A stretch of DNA of 64,000 bases from Brachypodium distachyon (lineage: Eukaryota; Streptophyta; Magnoliopsida; Poales; Poaceae). The position numbers and the translations under genes are program-made. Below, piece after piece: positions 46,633 to 58,970 of this stretch. Positions within the stretch are counted from its first letter, which is position 1; each line of letters begins with the position of its first letter. The notes beneath the pieces are model-generated. The model worked only from the letters and a program-made list of their open reading frames with translations. It made no database searches and was not told where the DNA came from. The stretch covers positions 39,446,914 to 39,510,913 of the forward strand of contig NC_016132.3 of NCBI RefSeq assembly GCF_000005505.3, given 5' to 3'.

Positions 46633-49600
46633 TCAGACCATCTTCACGACGGGTCGATTTGGATTCTTGGCGAGCGCTGCCCTCACGCATTCGACCTCGT
46701 CGGCATCAAAGTTATATTGTAGCATAACTTCTTTGAGGCCTGAGAGAGAATCTAGCCCCGAAAGCGAATCGCTCTTGATGTCTACGTAACAAAACTTGAG
46801 CAGCTCAAGCTTAGGGGCCGCTCCTTGTTCAAACTTGACAGATTTGAAGCTTGGTCCGAGTCTCAGCTCCAGAACCACCAGAGTCACAAACGACCCTTGC
46901 TGGAAACTAAGACAGACCCCTTTACCCTCGAATGACTCCTCCAACAGATGCAACAAGGCCAGATTTGGTAGATTCCCAAGGACTTGTATGGCGGTATCGG
47001 GCTCTGATATCATGGAGCTCTGCAGCTTCAGCTTCACCAGATTCTTGAGCCACTGGACCCATTCCGGCAATTTCACCAGGTTGCCATACAGCTTGAGGCT
47101 CTGCAGGTTCTCCGGAAACATGAACTTTCCATCCAAGCAGCCAAATAAACCTGGCTTCCCCTCTGACCGAATTGACAACGACTCCAGGCGGCTCAGACTA
47201 ATAATTGCTGCACACAGCTCTTGGCCGTTCTCCTTATTGACACCTGTCACTCCCAACTTGCGCAACTGGATGAGTCCTTTTATGTCCTTTAGAACGCCCT
47301 TCCCCCGTCGCCCAATGTTCACGACACCTAGTGTGTGCAGGGCTTTCAGTTTCTGCATACCTCTTGGGACTAGAACGCCATACTGGTCCAGGTTCATTGC
47401 AATAGTGGAGAATGCATAGCAGCAAAATATGGTGCATACGTCATGGCGGTTCATGTTATCATCGATTTTCTGAGGTGCACAACAAGCTAAGCAAAATAGC
47501 ACAGAAAATAATGGCAAAAAGAACATTTTGTTATCCGTCCCCGATAACGCATCTAGAAGTTTTTCACATGAGACATCTTCATCCACTGGTTTTCTACTGG
47601 CACAAAGACTCTTCAGATTCCGAAGTTTGATGATGGTTTTTGGCAGCATCACCATGCTGGTACCTCTGACGTCTAGTGTCTCGAGTTGCGTCAGGTTACC
47701 CAATGAATCTGGCAGGTGATAAATTTCCTCACATCCTCTTAAAGAAAGGTACCTTAGGTGAAGAAACTTCCGGATGTGCTTCAGGTGATGATTAACTAGA
47801 CCTGTGGCGTCTTCCAAGTCCAGCACTCGTAGCAGCCTCATCTTGTCAGAAATGAAAAATGGCCTCCAATTTCCAAAACATGTTAGTGATCGTACACGGG
47901 ACATGTCCACTATGCTCTCGAATTCACTCTGATCCCCTTTCCAATTGCCGTTTATAGCAAGGTGGCGCATCGTGACTTGGCTGTTTGAGCTGCAACCTTC
48001 CTCCAGTGTGAAAACAAGATTTTCTTCCATTGACTTTGAGATACCGATTTCACGCATGAGATCATGAAATTGGCAGGAACCAACCCCTTCTTTACTATAA
48101 ATTGATTCTTCAGATGGTAGAATCATGCTCCTGCTTATAAGTTCCATGAAGTAGCTATCCGCTATTTCCTCTGCAGACTTGCCACGCAACTCCCTTGAGT
48201 AACCCTCTGCACTCCATCGGCGCACCAATCGTCCCCGTCCAACCCTGTGGTCTTCAGGAAAGATGGGCATATACAGGAAACAAGACTTGACGTGATAGGG
48301 TAAACCATCATAGCTTCTCATGAGGATGGTTCTTATGGTCCCAAGCTCTGGATTCATCTCCAACTCTGCACTGATATGCTCACTCAATTTTCTCCATTCC
48401 AATGGGGTTTTTGGTTGGGTTGCCAGGAAGCCACCTATGGTGACTATTGCAAGGGGGAGTTGATCGCACTTCTTCAGGATAAGTTTTGCTTGTTCAACCA
48501 GCTCAGGATATTGCTTCTCCATAGTTATAGTCCCCTTAAATACCTGTTTTTTTTAGATTAAACTGTTTAGTACTCTCAGAATTAAATCAGGTATAGAATG
48601 ATCTTTCAATATACTTGAGTGAATGTGCTAGAATTGGTTGCCTCATATAAAATACATTTTTAAGGTTGAACAAATGAAACTAGAAGTACATATATGAGTT
48701 TGATTTTCTGCACCTGTAAGCATATGCTCGTGGTAGTTTGAAAAAAAATAAGTTTTAACAACTAGAAGGTATGCATGTAAATCTAGAATAATCACTTAAT
48801 GCTCACATTGTTTATTAAATGTATGGCATGCTAGGGGATAGACCAACCGTGGCACACGTGTGCGAGATACTGGTGGCGTGGGCCAATGGTTTATTCAGTT
48901 TGATTTGGCAGGAACAATTTGGATTTGCATTGGATATGATTGCACAATATGTCACTAATGTTGGCAGCATGAAGTACACTAAACTTGGAAGGCGTGAAGT
49001 ACCCAGTATGAACCATGGTTGGAGAACAGCAATGGCCAAAAGTGGAGCGGAAGGATGTGATGCGGATGAAGGTATGTTCGAAAAGAGAACTACTGATCCT
49101 TTTGGTTCAGCTGCTAAAATGATGGGGGAGGGGGGGTTGACCACATGACTGACAAGTGCAAATAAGTTGTCATCAAGTACCTTTTTAGTGAAGAGGTTAT
49201 GGGCATCCTCGTATGCTAGAACTTTGAGCTTGTATATATATTTTTGATTCTGTGAACAATGTTTAGCAATACCCTCTTCCCTTGTGGTTACTATGATCCG
49301 CCTTGTATTTTTCATTTCACGGAAAATTGGTATTATGATGTTCCATTCCGCAGTGGATGATACATCATCAAGAACAATCAGACACTTCTCTGTTCCTAAA
49401 AGTTTTGCCAACTCCTTCATCAAGTCAGCAAGTGACATTAACATAAAAGTCTTCTTTGTGCTGCCCATCAAACCCACCAAGTCCCTCTGTTCAGAAGATT
49501 CTCTATCTAGTTGCATAACTAAGCTCCTAAGAAGCTCTTCAAGATTGAAAGGACGCATGATTGTGACACAAGCACGCTTCTCAAACATGCTACTGAGCTC

Positions 49601-51702
49601 TTGGCTTTGGTATATATCTTTGACTAGGGTGGTTTTACCAAGACCACCCATTCCCCACACTGAGATCACCTGAAACTGTTCAGTAGCTTGATCTGTAACT
49701 AATTTGATAACCTCAGATTTTTCTTTCTCTCGGCCAACAAGATGAGATTCCTCCAAAGCAGCCATCGTCGTCTTGATGCGAGTGAGGCTCTTTCCAGCTA
49801 CCTTATTTCCATATCACCCTTACATTGATCCTCTAATATCTCAGAGGTGGGCACTGCAGAGTTGTTAGCAGTACTGGTACTGGCTCTGTTTGAGTTTGAC
49901 CCTCCATTAATTAAATCTGTTGCATCTTGAGAACCCTGAGCACAAGCGAGCAGTGTTAATTTAGGCATGTTGAGAACCCTATAGATGAATGAATGTAAAA
50001 ATATATAACTAAACAAGTAAAGTAAAAAGTCAAATGAAATAGTTGAAATCCATTTTCCCATTTGAACCCCAAACTTCCTGAAGAATTACAACCTAAAAGA
50101 TAAAACAAATTCAATACGTGTTTAGATCTTACACACACAAGTTACTACTTTAATTGGAGACTGTGTTCTCTTTGCAAAGAGTTAACCTATCGGAAATGCT
50201 CTACGTACGACGTTATGATGTCCGACGGAAGCACGACACGACGTGGCTAAAGTGAGAGCCTTGATGATTTTTCTTTGGAATAATCAAGCCCCACTATGCA
50301 GTTGAGACTGGATGGAACTGCTGCATCGTACGAGTATTGTACAGAAAAATGTCATATGTATAACAGCGTTGCTAACCTATATACTAATATATATAATCTA
50401 TATACTAACATTAGTACTATTCACTTTAAATTTCAAATGTGCAACATTACCACACTTAATTACTAAGTGTGTAGTTTATCAAGTAATATGATGCGAGACC
50501 ATACATTAATTACTAAGTGGTGTAATCCTAATGCACAAGATCCTGTTCTCTCATTTGTGTGGTTGTCAAATGTGACCTGTATCTCAAATGAATAATGACA
50601 TAATTAAATCCAAAAGCAATTAGCTAGACGGATGGTTGAACCAGAAAAACAGCAGGTCTAGAACTATGGTTGTTACCTTCTCATAGAAAGCATAAATATT
50701 TTGATCAGCAGTCAATTGCTTGAGCTCTGATACAATGTTTTCTTGTCCTGCACACAAGCTTGCAACTTCAACTCGAGATGTGGACACTATGATTCTACTG
50801 CCCATACTGTTGTTTGGGAAGCATTTTTTAACCCGATCCCACTCCTCAATGTTGGATAGTTCATTAATCACAATCAGGTACCTCTTTTTGTTGACATACC
50901 CATTGAACTCCTCAGTCAACTCTTGTGGCATCTTCTCTGTTTCAAACAGAACATTAAGTCCTACCCCTACGGCTGAGTGAAACTGTTCCACTAGACTCTG
51001 AGCAAAGTCTTTTGGATTAAAAGGATGCATCAGCTTGACCCAAGCTCGGCATGGAAATTTGCTCCTAATATCTGGATTCTCGTAGACCGCTCTGATGATT
51101 GACGTCTGTCCGACATCGACCCTTGTTCCCCACACTGCAATAACCCAAAGGTCCTTCTCCTCCCCGTTGATCAACTTGACAAGATCCACCTGAGATTTCT
51201 CCTGCTTCGCGGCGCGCCTTGCTTCATCAATGCCGAACAGTGCTGCAGAAGTAATGCTAGACTGCTCAGCAGCCGTGTACGTGGCATCCTTGGAGTCAGA
51301 GCCCTTGATGAGGTTGTAGCGCATGTTTCTCTGGTTGACATCCTCCACATTGGCTCTGAGTTCCTTCATCTGCTTGGCCACACGTCGCCGATTGAGCAGC
51401 GTGCGGCAGATACGCCACCAGGACTGCTTCTGAAGTCGGACAGCGAACTCCTGGAGGGAGTCCTCGACGTCGTAGGCCACGTCGCGGACTTGCTTCACCC
51501 ACACCTTCACCACCTTGTTGTCGTCTCGCTCGTCATGCGCAGCCATCAGAAAAGCCTGCATCATCTCAAGCTCATTGGTGATGAAGATCTGATCACGCCG
51601 GACTCCAAGCTGCAAAGCCACCTCCTCCGCGAGGGCAGATTTGGCGTAGCTAAGTGCTCCATCCAGCACGGACTTGCCAATGCTCAGCGCAGTCGCCTCC
51701 AT
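46633..51702 (-). CDS. NLR B, inverted paralogue of A (CC-NB-NB-LRR), frameshifted in exon 2
   Basis: Exons 51702-50677 (342 codons), 49935-49181 and 48543-46633 correspond one to one to those of NLR A. Exon 1: Rx-type coiled coil plus a degenerate first NB, whose P-loop reads GTRVDVGQTS and kinase-2 LIVINELS. Exon 2: canonical NB with GMGGLGKTT and LIVLDDVSS. Exon 3: LPLA, a FHD motif (CQFHDLMREIG), LRRs and the same hydrophobic Cys-rich insert (47550-47400). Exon 2 is 755 bp, not a multiple of three: about 17 extra bases near 49790-49820 cause a TAG before the second NB. Use of an AG at 49803-49802 as acceptor would restore phase (49801-49181, 621 bp), so it is either a recent pseudogene or alternatively spliced. 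Its start faces pseudogene D head to head. Confidence 0.75.
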
Positions 51703-52310
51703 GAATCAGCTTGCTGGTTGGGTTCTGTGGATTGGTGATGTGCTAGATAGAAATGGTGGCGGTACTGCTAATGCTTGGTGTGGTTTAGAAGGTAGTGCTG
51801 ATGGATTAAAAAGACAAGGATGCGAGACGATTCATAGAGTAATTAACTGTTAGACTAGTCCTGGAAACATGAGGATGCATAAAAATTAATGCATCCTTCT
51901 TAGCTACTCTTGAGTGAAAACAAAACGACTGACGAAGCAGGGAGCGGGTGACCCAACAAAATATTCAGCCCAGAACAACGAAGATTCATCCACCCTCGCT
52001 GGCTAACCCAAGACTCCTTCTTAGGTACTCATCATGGATCCGTTTATAAGTTGCCAAGTTGGTTTGGATGCATGCGAATGGATGATTCTCTTGAGCTAAT
52101 CCGTCAGCTAATTGAGGAGTAATATACAGGCCAAGAGTAGCAGGTGAGGATGGATAAATCAGAGCCGGCCGGCCGGCGGATTCAACAAAATGGACTTGAC
52201 GACGAAACAAGCTGTGACGGCCTGCGATCCCTCAACTACCGCTAGCCGGTTAATCCCCAATTAAATTAAAGACGGCCCTGCTGCAGACAAATGAGATGAG
52301 CTTAGATATG

Positions 52311-52650
52311 CATATTTACCAGTGGGTGGGTAGGGGCGATGGAGAAATCCCTCGAGCTGCGTGCGTGGCGGCGATGTAGACCGCGCAACTTGAGCGGCCG
52401 GCGACGGCGACCGGGGTAATTTGGAGATCGAGTTCGCGCATCCTGACAGCGAGGAGAGGCGGGGCTGGGGGTTTAGGCAGGGAAAGCCGTGGATTTGGAG
52501 ACCTCCAGGCGGTACATTGGAGCTCCCCCGGCGCCGGCGCCGCCGTGCCCCTCAGCGCTCTGATTGCATCCCTACGGGTTCCGGCGGCGGCGACCGCAAA
52601 AGAGGAAGACTAGGCGGTGGTACGGGTGTGTGCATCGAGATTCGTGCGCC
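52311..52650 (-). other. 5' non-coding first exon of NLR B
   Basis: GC-rich block conserved with 10326-10621 of NLR A, ending (minus strand) at CCCACTG/GTAAATATG. Sequence conservation between paralogues together with the shared donor supports a transcribed leader exon. No common reading frame is kept. Confidence 0.5.
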
Positions 52651-52714
52651 AAAATCAGAGATGTCCATGTATTTGTGTGCCAAGCTTTCGCAAGCGCAAG
52701 TCTAAATGGCATGT

Positions 52715-52995
52715 GAAAACGATTTTTTTAAAATAATACGAATTAAATAATCATTTTTTAAAATAATATGCGTTTTTCAGAATTTTCAAAAATAATACGC
52801 CCTCGCGTGGTCTGGGCCAGACCGATTAGGTCCAATCGGCCTGGCCGAAGCCGATTCGGGCCTGTCAGCCTGCCCCAAGCCGATTAGGGGTAATCGGGTG
52901 GGCACTAATCGGCTTGGGCGAAACTGATTAGTTCCAGTTGGCCTGACCGAAGTTGATTAGTGTCAGTTGATTTCGCCCACGTCGATTGGAACTAA
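52715..52995 (-). repeat. Inverted copy of the 2940-3230 repeat
   Basis: The minus strand shows TAGTTCCAATCGACGTGGGC, then several AATCGGCTTGGGC-type units, and an AT-rich tail with TATTATTTTAAAAAATGATT, in the same order as 2940-3230. It lies between NLR B and D. Confidence 0.5.
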
Positions 52996-53321
52996 CAAAC
53001 CATTAATCAATTTGCTGCTCTCCGACCTTTGATATTTTTGGTGGACAAACACTGCAGAAAATATAGAAAAATAATACAAGACAAAACAAAACTGCAGAAT
53101 GCGAAAATCACGTACATCACCTGTGTGTTCCAGAGGTTGCCGCTGCAGCTACAGGCCAGGGTGGGCATTTTAACCGAAAACCAAACTCCCGAACCGAAAT
53201 AATCGGAAAAAAAATCCAATTAGATCGAAACCGTTTTTCAATGCCAAATTCAGTTCTTTTTTTTTGAGGGAATGCCCAATTCATATTTTTTTTTGTGAGA
53301 GGGAAATGCTCAATTCATTTA

Positions 53322-54125
53322 GAGCATCTTCGGCAGTAGCTCCTAAAACAACATCTAGAGACTCTCTCCTCTTATAGGGTCCCAAAAAATACAAACGTCT
53401 TAAAAAATGGTCCCTATTCCACGGACCCTATATTCTATATGACATCGGGTCCATTTGTCATTGTGTTGTCATTTATTCTTTTCTTTTTCCTTTCTTCTCC
53501 ACTTCTTGTCCACGAGACTGCTCTGGCTAGATTGGCGACGCCGCTGTGCCGGGACGTGGGGCGGCCGGAGGTGCGATATGCGAGCGCAGCTGCGGGCGGC
53601 GGAGAAGAGGCGCGCGCGGAGGAAGAATGGAGAAGCGGCAGCCCTATGCCCGCCAGCGGCGCTGCGGTGCCCGGGGCATGGCGGACCTGTGCGGGGCGGC
53701 GCTGCGGTGCTCGACGTGCGACGGACGACCAGGGGCTCGACGACGCGCGACGGAGGGCGACCAGGGGCTCGACGGCTCGATGGCGCTTGACGGAGGGCGA
53801 CCAGGGGCTCGAGGGCACGCGGCGCAGAGGTGCGGGGCGGCGGCGGCCCTAGGCGGGGCAGCGCGGTGCAGGAGGAGCACGGCCGGATTAGCTACCGACG
53901 AGGAGGAGGTGGCGGCGGGATTCATCGTCGGCGAGGTGGGCGGAGGAAGGAGGAAGACCCGACAGGGTGAGCCTCGCAAGGAAATCTGACGTGGCTGGAA
54001 CAGGGACTCCCCCAAGAGATCCCTGGAATAAGGGGTGGAGGGGTAATCTAGAGAGTTCCAGACCTTAGCAAGGCTCTGCTGAAGAGCTTTTTTTTTCCTC
54101 CACCATCTAATAAGTGAAGATGCTC
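53322..54125. mobile_element. PIF/Harbinger-like (Tourist-type) TIR element
   Basis: GAGCATCTTC at the left end is repeated inverted (GAAGATGCTC) at the right end. The trinucleotide TTA flanks both sides (53319-53321 and 54126-54128), the target duplication typical of PIF/Harbinger. The 804-bp body includes a very GC-rich part (53520-53990) with long frames on both strands but no transposase, so it is non-autonomous and may carry captured sequence. Confidence 0.55.
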
Positions 54126-54128
54126 TTA

Positions 54129-55632
54129 CTAACTGGAAAAAAATAGGTCTATACCTATGCACACATGTGGCCTGACCCACCTGGCCCAATAGCCCACCCA
54201 ATAAAAGAAAAAAAAAACCTTGAGGCCTTACTCCTACGGGCTACGGTTCTGTACCTATTACCATCTCCCGAGGCCCATCTCTTCCTTCGCTAAAAAAAAA
54301 GGGAAAAACAAACCCATCTCTTCCCATCTGGCCATCTTCCAGGATCCACTTCTGTCTCCAAAAATGGCTAGCCGCCACACCGCCTGTTCCTCCAAGCCCT
54401 GGGAGCGAACGCGTCCCTTGGGTATGGTGCCTCCTCAGCGGAGCTCCCAGATCCGCGCGCTTCGTCCCGTCAAGCAGGAGGCGGGGGAGCAGCACTGCAA
54501 CGCATTCCCGATGGCGGCGTGTGGGGGACGGAGGCAAGTGGCGCTGTAGGTGAGGTGGTGGGATCTGAGAGCCACCGGTGGCCAGAACGAAGTCGGAAGA
54601 TGACCGCATGGTCTGTGGAGAACTCAACAGGGATGGTGAAATTGACATCGAGATCGAGGTAGAGGCGAGGGCTTGGGCTTATAAAAGGTCATAAGAGGTG
54701 AAACCGCTCACAATTTGTTCATCTTCCTTGGCTCAATTAATCTCTAGAAAAACGATCCTGCCAGATCTGTAAATTGATTTATTTTCTTGAGAGGATCTGT
54801 AACTTGATTTTAACCCTTTTATTGACCGTTCATCGGTTCAATTGCTCTCAGTGGAAATCATCGCTAGCTGCTACCTCCATCATGCATGTAGACAAACTTC
54901 TAGGAGCCTCATTCATTTGCACCAAATTACTATGATCGCTACACATATATAGCAACTGGAGCAAAATATGGTTCATCGCTTTCTCTTTTTCTGTCTATAA
55001 ATGAAAGTCCAGGTGTACAATTAAACAACAATCAGGCGCAGACAGCTATTAAGTTTCGGTTTTCCCTACGAATGGCCATGTCTACATCTGATTAACCAGC
55101 CATAAAATATGTAGTCGATCCAGGTTCTCAGATCCAATCGAAAACAGCCCAGGTTTCTTAGAATAGCTGATGACTGTATTTTAGAAAGTATCAATTGGAA
55201 GATTTCACTAGAGCTGAATGGAGCAGGTTTTGCTACAAATTAAGAATCACTCCGCATGAAAGATAACGAGCTGGAAAGCCTGCGTCTAAGTTCTAACATT
55301 TGTATAAATAATGCCTGATGGCACTTCGTTTTCACCCAGTTAAACAAATGTTGAACTGCCAATCAAGCCAATTAGTTTAGTGCTGCAACTTGCATGTTGT
55401 TTATTAAAAGGTGAAAGCAGCCTTGTTGTATGCATATGCCAACCGTGTAATAGTAAATCCTAATCAGTGCCCCATCCTTTCCAAACTTGCCAATACAATA
55501 AGTGAAATGATAAGGTTGTCCGGGAGTGTTTATACTCCATGAACTATGATAAACATGTGGATGCCACATCTCTTGGTCCACACCACCATACACCAACTAT
55601 AGGCAGGGAAAGAGCTAGCTGAGTGGGCAACA
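54129..55632 (+). promoter_or_regulatory. Upstream region of NLR D
   Basis: From about 54870 the sequence matches the C promoter (39184-41278) without the 931-bp insert. 54129-54870 holds GC-rich frames (54220-54648) with no domain that I recognise. Confidence 0.45.
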
Positions 55633-58600
55633 ATGGCGGAACTTCTGGTGAGCGCGTCCACGGGTGCCATGGGCTCCCTCCTGGGAAAGCTAGGAACCAT
55701 GCTGAGCGATGAATTCAAGCTGCTCAAGGGTGTCCGTGACGACATAAGTCCCTCGAGGTTGAGCTCAGGCGCATGCAGGCCTTCCCATCGTGATGGCGGA
55801 CGAGGAGAAACCTGACCCCCAAGCTAAGCTTCGGGTGGATGAGGTGCGAGAGATGTCCTACGAGATCGAGGACAGCATCGACAAGTTCATGTTACTTGTG
55901 GACCGTGCGCCCAGTTCCATGTCCGATGGATTCAGGAAGCTTTTCAGCAAAAGCATGGAGACAATCAAGAACGTCAAGACCCGACATAAGATCGGCAAGG
56001 AGGTCAAAGGCATCATGAGCCAAGTCAAGGAGATCGGCGATAGCTATACAAGGTATCTACTCACCCAGGTCTTGGCCCGATTCGTACAAATTTGTGTGTA
56101 CTACAATCGTTTGTACTCCCTCCGATTCTAAATTCTTGTCGTTGTTTAGTTCAGTTCTCATCGTTGTTTTAGTTCAGATTTAAACTAAAACAACGATGAG
56201 AATTTAGGATCGGAGGGAATATTTAGTATCATAGTTTATTTTTAGCAGGCCTAAATACAAACGCACATAGCAAAATATTGCCTCTTACAAACAACACTAT
56301 TGTTCATCTTTGCTTGTTATACTAATGCCTGATTTCTTGGTCCACGATACAAGGTACATGTATAATGAGTATTCCAAGCCTAAAAATGAAAGGGTTGATC
56401 CACGACTTCGCGCCATCTATAAAGACGCAGCTGAGCTTGTTGGTGTCGATGGTCCGAGAGATGAGCTTGTAATTGGCTTAGCAACAAGGACGGTGAGTTT
56501 GTAATTAAAACAAAAGTTGTCTCCATTGTTGCATGTGGAGGGTTAGGCAAGACAACCCTTGCCAAACAGGTCTATGACAAGCTCGGAACAAACTATGAAT
56601 GCCGGGCTTTCGTTTCAGTCTCACGAAGTCCTAATATAACCATGGTCTTGAGTTCTATATTATCTCAACTCCGCAACCAAGATTATGCTCATGGAGGGGA
56701 TCCAGCACTCATCATTGAGCAGATCAGAAATTTCCTGCAAGATAAAAGGTACATAAATAGACTAATTGTTTTTAGTGTGTCTTACGTACACGATCCGAAG
56801 GAAGAAAAGCAAGAGAATTTACGGTTGTCGTTGAAACCTCTCACTAATTAATATGGTAACTGACAACGATTGGTCAAGTCGTGTAGATCCCATGCCATAA
56901 ATTAGGTCTATGCTCATAAACACACGGTCTCCACTTAAATAATATGGATCACCACTGCTGTATAAAACTTGATTCCTCCTCTCAAATGTTACTTACTGCA
57001 TTTTTCCTGTAACTATAAATTTCAGGTACTTTATCATAATTGATGATGTATGGGATAAACAGACATGGCAGGATTTGAATTGTGCATTAGTGAGGAAAGA
57101 CCATGGGAGCGTAATAATTATCACAACCCGTCTACATGATGTAGCTAAATCATGTTGCCCTTCAGATGAACATCTTGTCCACAAAATCAACCACTTGGTG
57201 TTGCTGACTTGAAGTAGTTATTTTTCGAGAGAATATTTGGGTCTGAAGAAAAGTGCCCTCCCAACTTGAAAGAAGCCTCGGGGGAAATTTTAAAGAAATG
57301 TGGTGGTTTACCACTAGCTATCAATGCCATATCGAGCTTGTTGGCCACTGGGAAAACAGAAGAGGAGTGGAATCGGGTTCGAAGATCTATTGGCTTTGCA
57401 CAAGGCAAAAATTATGACATTGATGCCATGAATTACATATTATCTCTGAGCTACTTTGATCTCCACTCTGTCTCAGAAGTTGCCTATTGTATTTGACTAT
57501 GTTTCCTGAAGATTATGAGATTGGAAGGGTGAGATTAGTCCGTAGATGGATTTCTGAGGGTTTCATCCATGGCGAAGATGGAGAAGATCTTGTTGAACTA
57601 GGAACAACTTATTTCTATGAGTTGGTTAACAGAAGTTTAATACAGCCGAGACACATAAGGTACGATGGTACAGCATCGGGTTGCTGAGTCCATGATACCA
57701 TCCTTGATTTCCTCACTTATAAGTCTACTGAAGAGAACTTTGGTACGTTGTTAAACAACCGTTTGAAGTCTGGTACCAGAGTTCGTCGGCTCTCTCTTAT
57801 GGGAAAAGAAGATCAAGAAAGTGTCGATAAATTGGATTTATCACATGATCGATCACTTGTTGCTTTTGGGCATTCAGTAGAATACTTGCCTTCCCTTGTG
57901 AAGTCAACTGCTCTGCGTGTGCTGGACGTACTGGACTGGGAAATCATCATGTCAAAGATATCGGAAGGCTTTTACAGCTGAGGTACTTGGATATATGTGG
58001 CGGCAAAAAAATAACCGAGCTTCCTAGAGAAATTGGAGACTTGGAGTATCTAGAGACGCTAGATGTGCGTGTTACAGAATTACATGAGCTTCCTGAATCA
58101 GTGACTCGGCTGAAACGATTAGCACGTCTATTCGTTCTAAGTAAGGTTAAATTGCCTGATAGCATTGGAAACATGGAGAACTTGCAAGATCTGAGGATCA
58201 TAGATACTCGGGTGCAATCAGTGAAGTTTCTGGAAGAGCTTGGAAAACTAACAAACCTGAGGGAGCTGGTAATTTGTTGGGACGACAGAGAGGTTGACAA
58301 AGCAAGTTGCAAGAGAGAAAAGCTAGTGTCAACTCTCTGTAAACTGGATGCCTGCAAGCTTGGTAACCTCGAACTTATATTCCATCTGAGAGAAGACGGT
58401 GGCTTCATAGGACCTGCATCCTTTCCTGCTCTCCGTAGCATCCGAGCTATTAAAATCGAGCATGGCCAAGTCCGCTGGTTTACCAAATGGCTGCTTTCAC
58501 TTGTTAACCAAGAAGAATTATATGTGTTGCAGGAGGTAAAGATAGAGCAACAGGATGTTGAGCTGGTTGGAAGCATACCTACTCTCCTCGAATTCTATGT

Positions 58601-58970
58601 GAATAACCCCTCCGCAGGGCCCATCAGCAGCAGCAACAGCGGCGTAGGATTTCAACAGCTACAGTGGCTTGGATTGTGCTTGGACGTTACGGGGTTGGCG
58701 TTTGAAGTGGGGACTATGCCGAATCTCAAGGAGCTTTTCCTCCGTATTCATGGGCGTCATTACAGGTCTGCTGCTGTTGGTGGCTTGGATGATTTCCGCC
58801 TCCAACACCTCTCCAACCTTTCTTATATCTATGTACACATAGATTGCTCTGGCGCGAGGGCTGCGGATGTGAAGACCGCGGAGGTTTCTGTCGAGCATGG
58901 TCGAGGCACACCCAAACAGTCCCACTTTGCGAATGGGAAGGATCAGAGCCCAGGCCATGTTAAAAGATAA
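55633..58970 (+). pseudogene. NLR pseudogene D (family 1), many frameshifts
   Basis: Exons 55633-56052, 56354-56748 and 57026-58970 keep the splice junctions of NLR C. Breaks: two single-base losses in the CC exon (about 55749 and 55788), a base loss before the P-loop (about 56473), a base loss near 57197 followed by TAG at about 57218, a base loss near 57463, TGA at 57685-57687 just before the VHD motif, and a 10-bp deletion near 57930. The P-loop reads ACGGLGKTT, having lost its first Gly. The LRR part (57987-58970) is a long open frame. The copy cannot encode a full NLR, though fragments could be transcribed. It lies head to head with NLR B, 3.9 kb between the ATGs. Confidence 0.88.
56116..56219. 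mobile_element. Stowaway-like MITE in intron 1 of D
   Basis: CTCCCTCCGATTCTAAATTC at the left mirrors GAATTTAGGATCGGAGGGA at the right, flanked by TA on each side (56114-56115 and 56220-56221). The 104-bp size, termini and TA duplication are those of Stowaway. Confidence 0.75.

Noticed and set aside
53435..54201. Several frames over 110 codons on both strands
   Set aside because: GC-rich interior of a TIR element, mutually overlapping, no recognisable domain.
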